A stretch of 64,000 nt of DNA from Psychrobacillus antarcticus (GTDB taxonomy: Bacteria; Bacillota; Bacilli; Bacillales_A; Planococcaceae): positions 62,001 to 126,000 of the forward strand of contig NZ_JAIZDB010000001.1 in NCBI RefSeq assembly GCF_029533155.1, written 5' to 3'. Below, in pieces: positions 43,051 to 49,801 of this stretch. The notes below the pieces were generated by a model that did no database searches, had not been told where the DNA came from, and was given only the letters and a program-made list of their open reading frames with translations. Every line of letters starts with the position of its first letter. Within the stretch, counting starts at the first letter, position 1. The position numbers and the translations under genes are program-made.

Positions 43051-43438
43051 GAAAAACCGGGCAAAAAGACGCCCAGTCCTCTAGGATCTAAACCTGTTTC
43101 TACTGTTTTCGAAGGGCTTTGTACAGATTTATTGCTATGTAATTACCATTTGATTTTTTAAAGATGCCGGTCGTGACTGAAGTCACGACCAGCATCTTTT
43201 TTTCTCGGTAATCTTATGGCTATTAACTGTCCGTCGCCCTTCTACAGCTTTTAGAAACGGGTTAGTTCATTTTTGGGGTAACTAGAGAAAAGATACTATC
43301 CTAATAATTGAGGAGGCCCACGAAGATGCAATTTCGTTCGCTATTTCGCTTCTTTATTGGGTAGACACTTACTATTTTTCCTTATTTCCACTAGTAAAAA
43401 AGGAAATCTACTATCTTCATCCTTCCTTACACAATTTC
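43051..43438 (+). repeat. Family A repeat, copy 2 (long form)
   Basis: About 388 bp. Outer arms AAACCTGTTTCTA (43090-43102) and TTAGAAACGGGTT (43251-43263) pair; inner AATTACC and GGTAAT pair; and an apical stem AAAGATGC-GGTCGTGACT with AGTCACGACC-GCATCTTT (43160-43199) is followed by T8. Its 3' part (GATGCAATTTCGTTCGCTAT and on to the end) is shared with copy 3, 579 bp downstream in the same orientation. No gene is seen here, nor in 43439-43534. Confidence 0.7.
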
Positions 43439-43534
43439 ATTCCTACATTCAACAGACGGTTTTATCCCCACATTAACTCCTACTACTCTTCTTATCTAAG
43501 CGAGAGTTTATGCAATATCCCCTAGTTTAGTACT

Positions 43535-43592
43535 ACTCATTTAATTGATTGGAGTGAAAGTGGGACTCTGTGGGAACAGCACGAGCTGAAAG
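43535..43592 (-). repeat. Family B repeat, end fragment
   Basis: On the minus strand it reads ...CACTTTCACTCCAATCAATT preceded by CAGCTCGTGCTGTTCCCACA. This is the 3' end of the repeat at 1621-1816. The matching 5' end lies at 44119-44142 in the same orientation, so the two ends appear to bracket copy 3 of family A. Confidence 0.5.
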
Positions 43593-43629
43593 TGTTCATG
43601 CTGTATTTTTATATACTTTCTTATCTTTT

Positions 43630-43971
43630 GAAAAAATCCGGCATAAAGACGCCCAGTCCTTTACGTTTAAAACCTGTTTCTATAGTTTTCAAATGGCCTT
43701 GGACAGACATTTTGCTATATTATTACCGGCTTCCCTTTTTCAGATAACCTTATGGCGTTTGTCTATCCGTCACCCTTCTGCAACTCTTAGAAACAGGTTA
43801 GTGCGTTTCTGGATAACTAGAGAAAAGATCCTTTCCTATTCGTAGAGTAAGCTCACGAAGATGAAATTTCGTTCGCTATTTCGCTTCTTTATTTAGTAGA
43901 CACTTACTATTTCTCTTTATTTCCACTAGTAAGAAAGGGAATCTACTTTCTTCATCCTTCCTTACAGAATT
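43630..43971 (+). repeat. Family A repeat, copy 3 (apical hairpin lost)
   Basis: About 342 bp, highly similar to copy 2 from the GACGCCCAGTCCT block to the TTCATCCTTCCTTAC block. The outer arms AAACCTGTTTCTA and TTAGAAACAGGTT and the GGACAGAC/GTCTATCC pair are retained, but the 40-bp apical stem is deleted. Open frames across it show no coding signal. Confidence 0.68.
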
Positions 43972-44008
43972 GTAGCCCTAATTCTATAGACGGATGAGAT
44001 ATCACAAA

Positions 44009-44142
44009 CGACGCGTTAGCGACGGTGATAGCTCATCACTCTCCCCACGGAGACCAACAGGATGTTGGTCACTAAGGCGTCGCCACTCGAGGTGGCCCTC
44101 TTAGCCTTTGTACTCCGCCTGAAACGGAAACCAGCAGTATCA
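44009..44142 (-). repeat. Mosaic of family B end and partial family C element
   Basis: On the minus strand it begins with the family B start (CTGGTTTCCGTTTCAGGCGG) and runs into family C stems: CCAAC/GTTGG (ACCAACAGGATGTTGGT) and GCCAC/GTGGC within AAGGC/GCCTT. Compared with 39465-39666, GCCGC/GCGGC has become GCCAC/GTGGC, a compensatory pair. A further stem, TATCAC/GTGATA flanked by GATGAG/CTCATC, lies at its left. Confidence 0.5.
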
Positions 44143-44180
44143 TTGTATAAATCTTAGATTCAATAATTTCCTAAATAACG

Positions 44181-44214
44181 AAAAAGTCGACTCCATTATG
44201 GAGTCGACTTTTTT
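44181..44214. terminator. Intrinsic terminator after the CoA-transferase gene
   Basis: AAAAAGTCGACTCC and GGAGTCGACTTTTT form a 14-bp stem with a short loop. On the minus strand it follows the CoA-transferase stop. Confidence 0.85.
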
Positions 44215-45727
44215 ATACTAATGCTATTTCTTTATCCAGCATTGTTCCGTTGCTTGCTAAGTTCGTATGGAATGAAAATGCTTTTTCTAGGACATGTGGA
44301 GTTTGTCCGCCTCTAGTTAATGCTTCTGCATAATAATCACGTAATTGCTTTTTGTACAATGGATGTACACAGTTTTCAATGATTAGTTCTGCACGTTCTC
44401 TAGGTGCTAAACCACGAAGATCCGCATAGCCCTGCTCTGTTACGACTACATCCACATCATGTTCCGAGTGATCCACATGAGCTACGAATGGAACTATACT
44501 AGAGATGTTACCACCTTTAGCAATGGATTTCGTTACAAAAATTGCTATTCTAGAGTTGCGAGCGAAATCCCCTGAACCGCCAATTCCGTTCATCATTTTA
44601 GTACCAGATACATGTGTCGAGTTAACATTTCCATAAATATCAAACTCTAGGGCTGTGTTAATAGAAATTAGTCCTAAACGACGAATGATCTCTGGATGAT
44701 TTGTAATTTCTTGTGGTCTTAACACTAATTTATCTCGGTATTGTTCAAAGTTACCATACACTTTGTCCATCATTTCTTGTGAAAGTGTGATAGAGCATGC
44801 AGAAGCAAAGTTTACTTTACCAGCATCTATTAGTTCAAATACAGAGTCTTGAAGCACTTCAGAGTATACTTGTAGGTCTTTAAATTCTGAGTTAATCATG
44901 CCACCAAGCACTGCATTCGCAACTGAACCTATACCCGATTGAAGTGGAGCTAGTTTGTTAGTTAATCTACCAGCGCTCACTTCTTGACGAAGGAACGTGA
45001 TTAAATGCTGTGCCATTTCCTCTGTTTCATCATCGGGTGGAACAATTGGAGATGGTGAGTCCGAGGAGTTAGTAAATACGATTCCTTTTACTTTGGATGC
45101 ATCAAAAGGGATACCTCTTTGACCAATACGATCGTCAACACTCATTAATGGAATCGGCTGTCTGCTACCTTGCGCAGCAGGCTCATATATATCATGAATG
45201 CCTTCTAATAGTTCAGAATGCTCTACGTTAATTTCTATAATTATATTCTTTGCTTGCGAGATGAAGGTTGTGGAATTACCTACAGAAGTCGTAGGAATAA
45301 TCATCCCATCGGCAGTGATTGAAATCGCTTCCACAATTGCGAAGTCAATAATTGGTAATACACCCGAACGAATTAACTCCGACGTGTGAGACAAATGCTG
45401 ATCGACAAATAAATGATCTCCTGCATTAATATGCTTACGCATTGACGCATCTGCTTGGAATGGTAAACGTTTGTGTACAATTCCTGCTTCAGATAATAAT
45501 TTATCAATATCAGACCCTAAGGAAGCACCTGTAAAAATATTCACCTTAAAAGATTCATGTTCTGCTCTTTCTACCAATGCTAATGGAACCGCTTTCGCAT
45601 CACCTGCACGTGTAAAACCACTTAAACCCAATGTCATACCATGTTGAATCCATGAGGCAGCTTCTTCTGCTCCTACTACCAAATTATGTAAACTAGTATC
45701 TTTAATACGATCTAAATTATTACACAT
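44213..45727 (-). CDS. Acetyl-CoA hydrolase / succinyl-CoA:acetate CoA-transferase family
   Basis: 504 residues of the class I CoA-transferase (Ach1/Cat1) family. Visible are the N-terminal glycine-rich loop LGLSGFTRAGDAKAVP, the GIGSVANAVLGG loop, and the active-site glutamate region QVYSEVLQDSVFELIDAGKVNFAS, plus MNGIGGSGDFARNS. Such enzymes transfer CoA between acetate, succinate or propionate, or hydrolyse acetyl-CoA. ATG follows GAGGAGG. A LytTR-domain gene lies upstream, and tandem direct repeats precede the weak -10, so activation by that protein is possible. Confidence 0.87.
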   Translation of the reverse strand: MCNNLDRIKDTSLHNLVVGAEEAASWIQHGMTLGLSGFTRAGDAKAVPLALVERAEHESFKVNIFTGASLGSDIDKLLSEAGIVHKRLPFQADASMRKHINAGDHLFVDQHLSHTSELIRSGVLPIIDFAIVEAISITADGMIIPTTSVGNSTTFISQAKNIIIEINVEHSELLEGIHDIYEPAAQGSRQPIPLMSVDDRIGQRGIPFDASKVKGIVFTNSSDSPSPIVPPDDETEEMAQHLITFLRQEVSAGRLTNKLAPLQSGIGSVANAVLGGMINSEFKDLQVYSEVLQDSVFELIDAGKVNFASACSITLSQEMMDKVYGNFEQYRDKLVLRPQEITNHPEIIRRLGLISINTALEFDIYGNVNSTHVSGTKMMNGIGGSGDFARNSRIAIFVTKSIAKGGNISSIVPFVAHVDHSEHDVDVVVTEQGYADLRGLAPRERAELIIENCVHPLYKKQLRDYYAEALTRGGQTPHVLEKAFSFHTNLASNGTMLDKEIALV

Positions 45728-45780
45728 ATAAGTATCCTCCTCAAAAAGTACATTTAAATTATTTTACCGTCTTTTGTCAC

Positions 45781-45801
45781 AATTTTGTTGAAATTTGTTG
45801 A
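45781..45801 (-). promoter_or_regulatory. Tandem direct repeats upstream of the CoA-transferase gene
   Basis: On the minus strand CAACAAATTT-CAACAAAATT gives two near-identical 10-bp repeats in helical phase, about 54 bp before the start codon and just upstream of a candidate -10 (TAAAAT) with no good -35. This fits a binding site for an activator, possibly the neighbouring LytTR protein; the repeat spacing is shorter than typical LytTR sites. Confidence 0.4.
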
Positions 45802-45902
45802 GGGCACCTTTTAATTGCGCCAAGCAGAATATATATATACTAGGACAGCATAAATTATTTTATAGATTTTATTACTAGCTTTATTACTTAAATTACATAT
45901 AA

Positions 45903-45945
45903 AAAACGCTTGAATGTCGGAGTAATTACCCCTTTCAAGCGTTTT
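45903..45945. terminator. Intrinsic terminator after the LytTR gene
   Basis: AAAACGCTTGAA and TTCAAGCGTTTT form a 12-bp stem with a loop of about 19 nt; T-rich sequence follows on both strands. Confidence 0.75.
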
Positions 45946-45948
45946 ATA

Positions 45949-46593
45949 TTAAAATCCTAATAGTTTTCGAAAATAACTAGCATAAGACTGACTGACAGAT
46001 ATTTTTTCTCCATTTAGCATTGCTAATACAAAAGTAGAATGTGTGTCTGGGAATATCTCTTTAATTTGATGCACATTGACGATAAAAGAACGATGACAGC
46101 GGATGAACATTTCCCGCGGTAGTATATACTCAAAGTCTTGAAGAGAGCTAGTATGTGTCCCTTTGAAAGACTTGGTAACAATATGAGTTTTACGATCTTT
46201 TGCCTCCAGATAAATTACATCAGAAAAGGGGATGGGAATCCACCCATCCTGTGTCTTTACAGTAATCACCGATTTGCCATCTGTAAATGCCGGGTAGATA
46301 GCTAGCACACAGCCCTCTAATTCACCTTGATGCAAAAAAGGGACTGCCATCCCATGATACGGGACACCAAAAACCTCTCGATTGATAAATTCCGATACCT
46401 TTTGTCTACTTTGCAGTGCTTTATAAGCTAAAGTCTCCTCTTTTAACAAATCCCCTGGAGTAATTTTCAAATCAATCCGCTTACTTGGTCGATAATAAAT
46501 ATACTTTTCCGTATCAGTGACAGCGATAGACACTTCATCTGAAAATAGTTCTCCAACAACATCTAATAAGGAAACTATGGATAAATCCTTCAC
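45949..46593 (-). CDS. LytTR-domain transcription regulator
   Basis: 214 residues: an N-terminal sensor-like domain (about 1-105, PAS/GAF-like beta-alpha pattern with PYHGMAVPFLHQGELEG) and a C-terminal LytTR DNA-binding domain (about 115-214; FSDVIYLEAKDRKTHIV, FIRCHRSFIVNVHQIKEI). There is no receiver domain, so it is a one-component regulator. GTG start near AAGGAGGTGG. Lying just upstream of a CoA-transferase gene, it may control acetate or acyl-CoA metabolism. The TRM11-like gene ends 25 bases before it. Confidence 0.83.
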   Translation of the reverse strand: MKDLSIVSLLDVVGELFSDEVSIAVTDTEKYIYYRPSKRIDLKITPGDLLKEETLAYKALQSRQKVSEFINREVFGVPYHGMAVPFLHQGELEGCVLAIYPAFTDGKSVITVKTQDGWIPIPFSDVIYLEAKDRKTHIVTKSFKGTHTSSLQDFEYILPREMFIRCHRSFIVNVHQIKEIFPDTHSTFVLAMLNGEKISVSQSYASYFRKLLGF

Positions 46594-46618
46594 CCCTCCA
46601 CCTCCTTCCCCGGTTAAC

Positions 46619-47572
46619 CTAATCGCAAACTACTATTTCGCGTGTAAATTGTTGTTTTTTCGTTATACAGCGGTCTGTAATTCGTAAACCTACCGTATCT
46701 AGTCGGTCATCCATTGATTCGATCGTAACGATAACTACTTTTTTAGCAATTCTACGAGCATGCTTTAAAATAGTAAATTGCTCCTCCCAGGATGAATGTG
46801 TATACAAATTATAAGGCAAGTCTATAATCGCTACATCATATGTCTCATCTATATCTTCAATGGCACTCTTTCGAACATCTCCAGTTAATCCAAAGTAGGC
46901 AATATTTTCTCTGGATCCCTCACATACAAGTGGGTTAATATCTCTTCCCACAATATCTATACCCATAGATAATGCTTCCACAAGTACTGTTCCAATTCCG
47001 CAGCAAGGATCTATAGCTTGAACACCTTTCGGATGAGGAACTGCAATATTTGCCACCGCTCTAGCTACTCTTGTGCTTAGGGCAGTAGAATACTCTCGCG
47101 GTTTCTTTATATGATTAAACCAAATAGGTTCACTTTTCGTATATAACCCAAAATACCAACGCCCTCCAAAAGGGACTACTGCAAATAATTGATCAGGATG
47201 ATGTAAATCGAAATCGCCTTGCATGTCACTTCCAATAGCTCTTTCTATTTGAAGTCTTTCCGCATTCTCAATTTTATCAATGCCTTGTCGGTCATTAATT
47301 TTCAAGAAAATTACTTTATTTGTTTCTTCCTCCGAACCAAAGCTTGGAGCTTGAGTAATAATTTCTTCTACTGTGTCGCCTTCTGCTAAAATCTCTAATC
47401 TCCCTTTCATAAAAGGACTTCTACTAGGATCTATTTTTACAGTACTCTTTAATATTTTCGCTTCTGTATCTATATCAAAAAAAGACCGCATCTCTAGATG
47501 ACATAGTGAGCGTTCGTCCTCGTTATATGCGTATGTATAAATAAATGCCGATTGTCGGCTGTTGTTTATCAA
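46619..47572 (-). CDS. TRM11/UPF0020-type RNA methyltransferase
   Basis: 317 residues. An N-terminal region (about 1-160) of THUMP-like or ferredoxin-like pattern precedes a class I methyltransferase with motif I DPCCGIGTVLVEAL and motif IV DLPYNLY, which replaces the usual DPPY. The family modifies tRNA or rRNA guanosines (Trm11 makes m2G10). TTG start after GGAGGG. Possibly cotranscribed with the LytTR gene 25 bases downstream. The stretch 47573-47860 upstream holds no gene or clear signal. Confidence 0.8.
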   Translation of the reverse strand: MINNSRQSAFIYTYAYNEDERSLCHLEMRSFFDIDTEAKILKSTVKIDPSRSPFMKGRLEILAEGDTVEEIITQAPSFGSEEETNKVIFLKINDRQGIDKIENAERLQIERAIGSDMQGDFDLHHPDQLFAVVPFGGRWYFGLYTKSEPIWFNHIKKPREYSTALSTRVARAVANIAVPHPKGVQAIDPCCGIGTVLVEALSMGIDIVGRDINPLVCEGSRENIAYFGLTGDVRKSAIEDIDETYDVAIIDLPYNLYTHSSWEEQFTILKHARRIAKKVVIVTIESMDDRLDTVGLRITDRCITKKQQFTREIVVCD

Positions 47573-47860
47573 TGTATTCCCTCCAATAATACCTCTATTA
47601 TATCATGTGTTTCTTTTCAAATCATTTTTGCAAGAAGTGGATAGAATGCAGAATTTATTAGAAATAAAAAAGAGACCTATAGTATTAACTAGAGGCCGGT
47701 TTGATGTATTGGGAATTACTCATTTTATATTGCTTTCTAGTTTCTTAATAATACGAAAGAATAGTTCATTTACAGGTGTTTTAATCTGTATTTTTTGCCC
47801 TAGGTCTATCACTTTCTGGGAGAACATTGGCAGTTCTGTAAGTGATCATGATTATGCTCC

Positions 47861-48661
47861 TTACTGTAAATATTTATATATCTCATTTCCAATTTGAGAA
47901 AGAATTCGTTTTGACAGTAAATCATCTTCATCCTTTGATAGAACCGTTGCAATAAACTTCCGATTGCCAACATAAAAAATTCCAATATCATGACGAGTTC
48001 CCGGAATCCAACCAGTCTTATTAGCTAACTCCCATGGCGTCATTCCATGATCAAAGTCAGAATATGGTGATGGCAATTTCTCTGGCAAACAATCGCGTAC
48101 TTGTTGTTTTTTCATCACATCAACCATTTGAACGCTTGCTGTACCATTCACTAAATCTCCTGTAGCCATCTTATGTAAAAGTATAGCTATGTCCCCTGCA
48201 GCTATACGATTAGCCCCCTTCGGATTGGGGGTACTCAACATAAGCTTGTTATAAAAAGTACTATATACCATGCCAGCTTCGTTCATTGTAGTTCGGATAT
48301 TCTCTACTCCTACAAGATCAATTAATAGATTCGTAGCCGTATTATCACTTTGAATAATCATTAGCATAATGATGTCTTGAAGTGGTAGAGAGGACCCAGG
48401 AGTAAAATGTTGAAGTACACCCGAGCCTCCTACGTAATCTTTTTCATCGAGAATGATTAAATCGGTTAAAGTCAGGTCACCCCGTTCCACTGCACTATAA
48501 ACCGAGGCCATGATAGGTACCTTAATCACACTTGCCGCATAAAAAAGCTCCTGTTCGTTATGCTCCCATTTATCCCCTGAATCTAAATCCTCTAAAACAA
48601 TGCCCCAAATCCCTTTTGACGGTGCTATCAATTGTTGAACCTTGTTCACAAGTTCCTTCAA
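47861..48661 (-). CDS. Class A beta-lactamase-fold serine hydrolase, cytoplasmic
   Basis: 266 residues with SxxK (ASVIKVP), SDN (QSDNTATN) and KTG (NKTGW) in the class A order. No signal peptide is present, and the omega-loop segment where class A enzymes carry Glu166 (YNKLMLSTPNPKGANRIAAGD) has no fitting glutamate. It is therefore unlikely to be a resistance enzyme; a peptidase or esterase role is more likely. TTG start after GGGGGAATA. Monocistronic. No clear terminator was found. Confidence 0.8.
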   Translation of the reverse strand: MKELVNKVQQLIAPSKGIWGIVLEDLDSGDKWEHNEQELFYAASVIKVPIMASVYSAVERGDLTLTDLIILDEKDYVGGSGVLQHFTPGSSLPLQDIIMLMIIQSDNTATNLLIDLVGVENIRTTMNEAGMVYSTFYNKLMLSTPNPKGANRIAAGDIAILLHKMATGDLVNGTASVQMVDVMKKQQVRDCLPEKLPSPYSDFDHGMTPWELANKTGWIPGTRHDIGIFYVGNRKFIATVLSKDEDDLLSKRILSQIGNEIYKYLQ

Positions 48662-48849
48662 TATTCATTCCCCCTATAGTAAAACCATTTGTTTATAATA
48701 GGATACAGTATTTTTTTGAATATTACATTAACTAAAACTATATGAAACCGTTCATAGAATTATTATGATAAGACCACCGTTAAAAATATTCTACCGACGG
48801 AATAGTAAATTTTATATGTTATAGTAGAAGAACAATTGAATAATGTGTA

Positions 48850-49030
48850 GATTTAGGTGTTCTTTTACGAACGTAAATGAACTTAAAAGGGAAGTCGATG
48901 AAAATCCGACGCTGTCCCGCAACTGTAAATGGGAGCAATTCTACTATATCCACTGTAAGTTATTATGGGAAGGATAGAAACGCTACGATCATGAGCCAGG
49001 AGACCTGCCTATTTCAAGTACACACCAAAA
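48850..49030 (+). ncRNA. Cobalamin riboswitch
   Basis: The conserved blocks are present in order: AGGTGTTC, AAAAGGGAAGTCGATGAAAA, CCGACGCTGTCCCGCAACTG, and GAGCCAGGAGACCTGCC, with the B12-box. P1 forms from GGTGT (48856-48860) and ACACC (49022-49026). An extended -10 (TG-T-TATAGT, 48821-48826) lies just upstream. The downstream expression platform includes a 48-codon ORF and a terminator at 49194-49226. No recognisable B12-related gene follows, which is unusual. Confidence 0.92.
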
Positions 49031-49062
49031 CCCTACGCGGATAGGAGGTGTTAAGTACAGCT

Positions 49063-49209
49063 ATGAACAAGCAAATGCTTGAAAATTGCTGTCGTACGAA
49101 AAAATGCAATGAAGCCCCTGGAGAAATTAACTCTTTTTCAGTGTGGATTTTATTACGTTTCAAACGTCCCGACAACAACCAATCATACCTACTAGCATCT
49201 TCTTTTTAA
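49063..49209 (+). CDS. 48-codon ORF in the cobalamin riboswitch leader
   Basis: ATG follows AGGAGGTG at a rather long 12-14 base spacing. The peptide starts MNKQMLENCCRTKKCNEAPG and ends with hydrophobic residues YLLASSF; it has three cysteines and two lysines close together. The last codons and the stop lie inside the left arm of the downstream terminator. I do not recognise it. It may be a true B12-controlled small protein, a remnant of a deleted target gene, or a chance frame in the leader. Confidence 0.4.
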   Translation: MNKQMLENCCRTKKCNEAPGEINSFSVWILLRFKRPDNNQSYLLASSF

Positions 49210-49226
49210 AAAGAGGATGCTTTTTT
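49194..49226 (+). terminator. Terminator of the cobalamin riboswitch leader
   Basis: GCATCTTCTTTTT pairs with AAAAAGAGGATGC, followed by TTTTTT. It could be the switch's own terminator, placed about 165 bases after the aptamer. Confidence 0.75.
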
Positions 49227-49249
49227 ATGTGGAAGAAAGGAACTTGGAA

Positions 49250-49477
49250 ATGACTATTGGCACGAAAGAAGATTATATAAATAGATTTAAACATGTATTG
49301 ATGACCAATCATATTGGAAGCTCATCCATCTCACTTGATTTGATAATGGAAGCCTTCGGAAAAGAAATAGATACTATCTCCGAAAAACATGAACAAGATA
49401 AAACTATATATGCACTCAATTTACAAAAAGCATATAAACAAATTAAAAGTGAAATTTCAGGAATTATAGAAGATTAA
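49250..49477 (+). CDS. Small hypothetical protein
   Basis: 75 residues, mostly helical, hydrophilic (KEDYINRFKHVLMTNHIG, then heptad-like EKHEQDKTIYALNLQKAYKQIKSE). ATG follows AAAGGAAC. No family is recognised. It is the first gene after the cobalamin riboswitch terminator, so it might be the controlled gene, though nothing about it suggests B12 metabolism. A bidirectional terminator follows. Confidence 0.55.
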   Translation: MTIGTKEDYINRFKHVLMTNHIGSSSISLDLIMEAFGKEIDTISEKHEQDKTIYALNLQKAYKQIKSEISGIIED

Positions 49478-49480
49478 ATA

Positions 49481-49519
49481 AAAAAGTGAACCGATTTTAT
49501 ATTGCATCGGTTCACTTTT
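49481..49519. terminator. Bidirectional intrinsic terminator
   Basis: AAAAGTGAACCGAT and ATCGGTTCACTTTT form a 14-bp stem with a loop of about 10 nt between converging small genes. Confidence 0.85.
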
Positions 49520-49524
49520 GTGTT

Positions 49525-49701
49525 TTATAGGTCTTGATAATCCCTCTGATATTTACCGCCGTCTTTTACTTCTGAATGATATAGAGCTTTTAAAGCAAAG
49601 CTTTTCTCTAAATCGTGCTCCTTCATAACCTCTTTTAGACGTTTGCTTAAATCTGGGCTATATTTTACTAGTTCTTCCATTTTAGATTTCGAATATTGCA
49701 T
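49525..49701 (-). CDS. Small basic/acidic helical protein
   Basis: 58 residues, MQYSKSKMEELVKYSPDL onward, strongly charged and helical, ending with KYQRDYQDL. ATG at 49701 follows AGAGGG by nine bases; the longer in-frame extension covers the promoter of the divergent gene and is rejected. No recognised family or motif. It is divergent from the TetM-like gene, with 100 bp between the starts. Confidence 0.55.
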   Translation of the reverse strand: MQYSKSKMEELVKYSPDLSKRLKEVMKEHDLEKSFALKALYHSEVKDGGKYQRDYQDL

Positions 49702-49773
49702 GATTTGTACCCTCTTTCTACGTTGTTTTAGTCTACCTAGTATAACACCGATACAGGTCATTTCGCCGTAATT

Positions 49774-49782
49774 TGCTATAAT
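49774..49782 (+). promoter_or_regulatory. Extended -10 promoter of the TetM-like gene
   Basis: TGC-TATAAT (49774-49782) is an extended -10 without a clear -35. The transcript would start near 49789, only about 13 bases before the ATG, leaving no room for a leader peptide or attenuator. Confidence 0.55.
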
Positions 49783-49801
49783 TAAGTTCAGAGGTGACAC
49801 C

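Noticed and set aside
43570-43845. 91-codon plus-strand frame in the repeat region
   Set aside because: It lies across family A and B repeat sequence, does not persist in the other copy, and has no RBS.
43051-43971. Possible CRISPR array or integron-like cassette array
   Set aside because: There are only two or three long repeats without short regular spacers, and no cas or integrase gene is near.
47562-47897. 111-codon plus-strand frame upstream of the TRM11-like gene
   Set aside because: It overlaps the start of one gene and the end of another in antisense, with no RBS and atypical composition.
47861-48661. Beta-lactam resistance gene
   Set aside because: No signal peptide and no Glu166-like residue; the fold alone does not show resistance.
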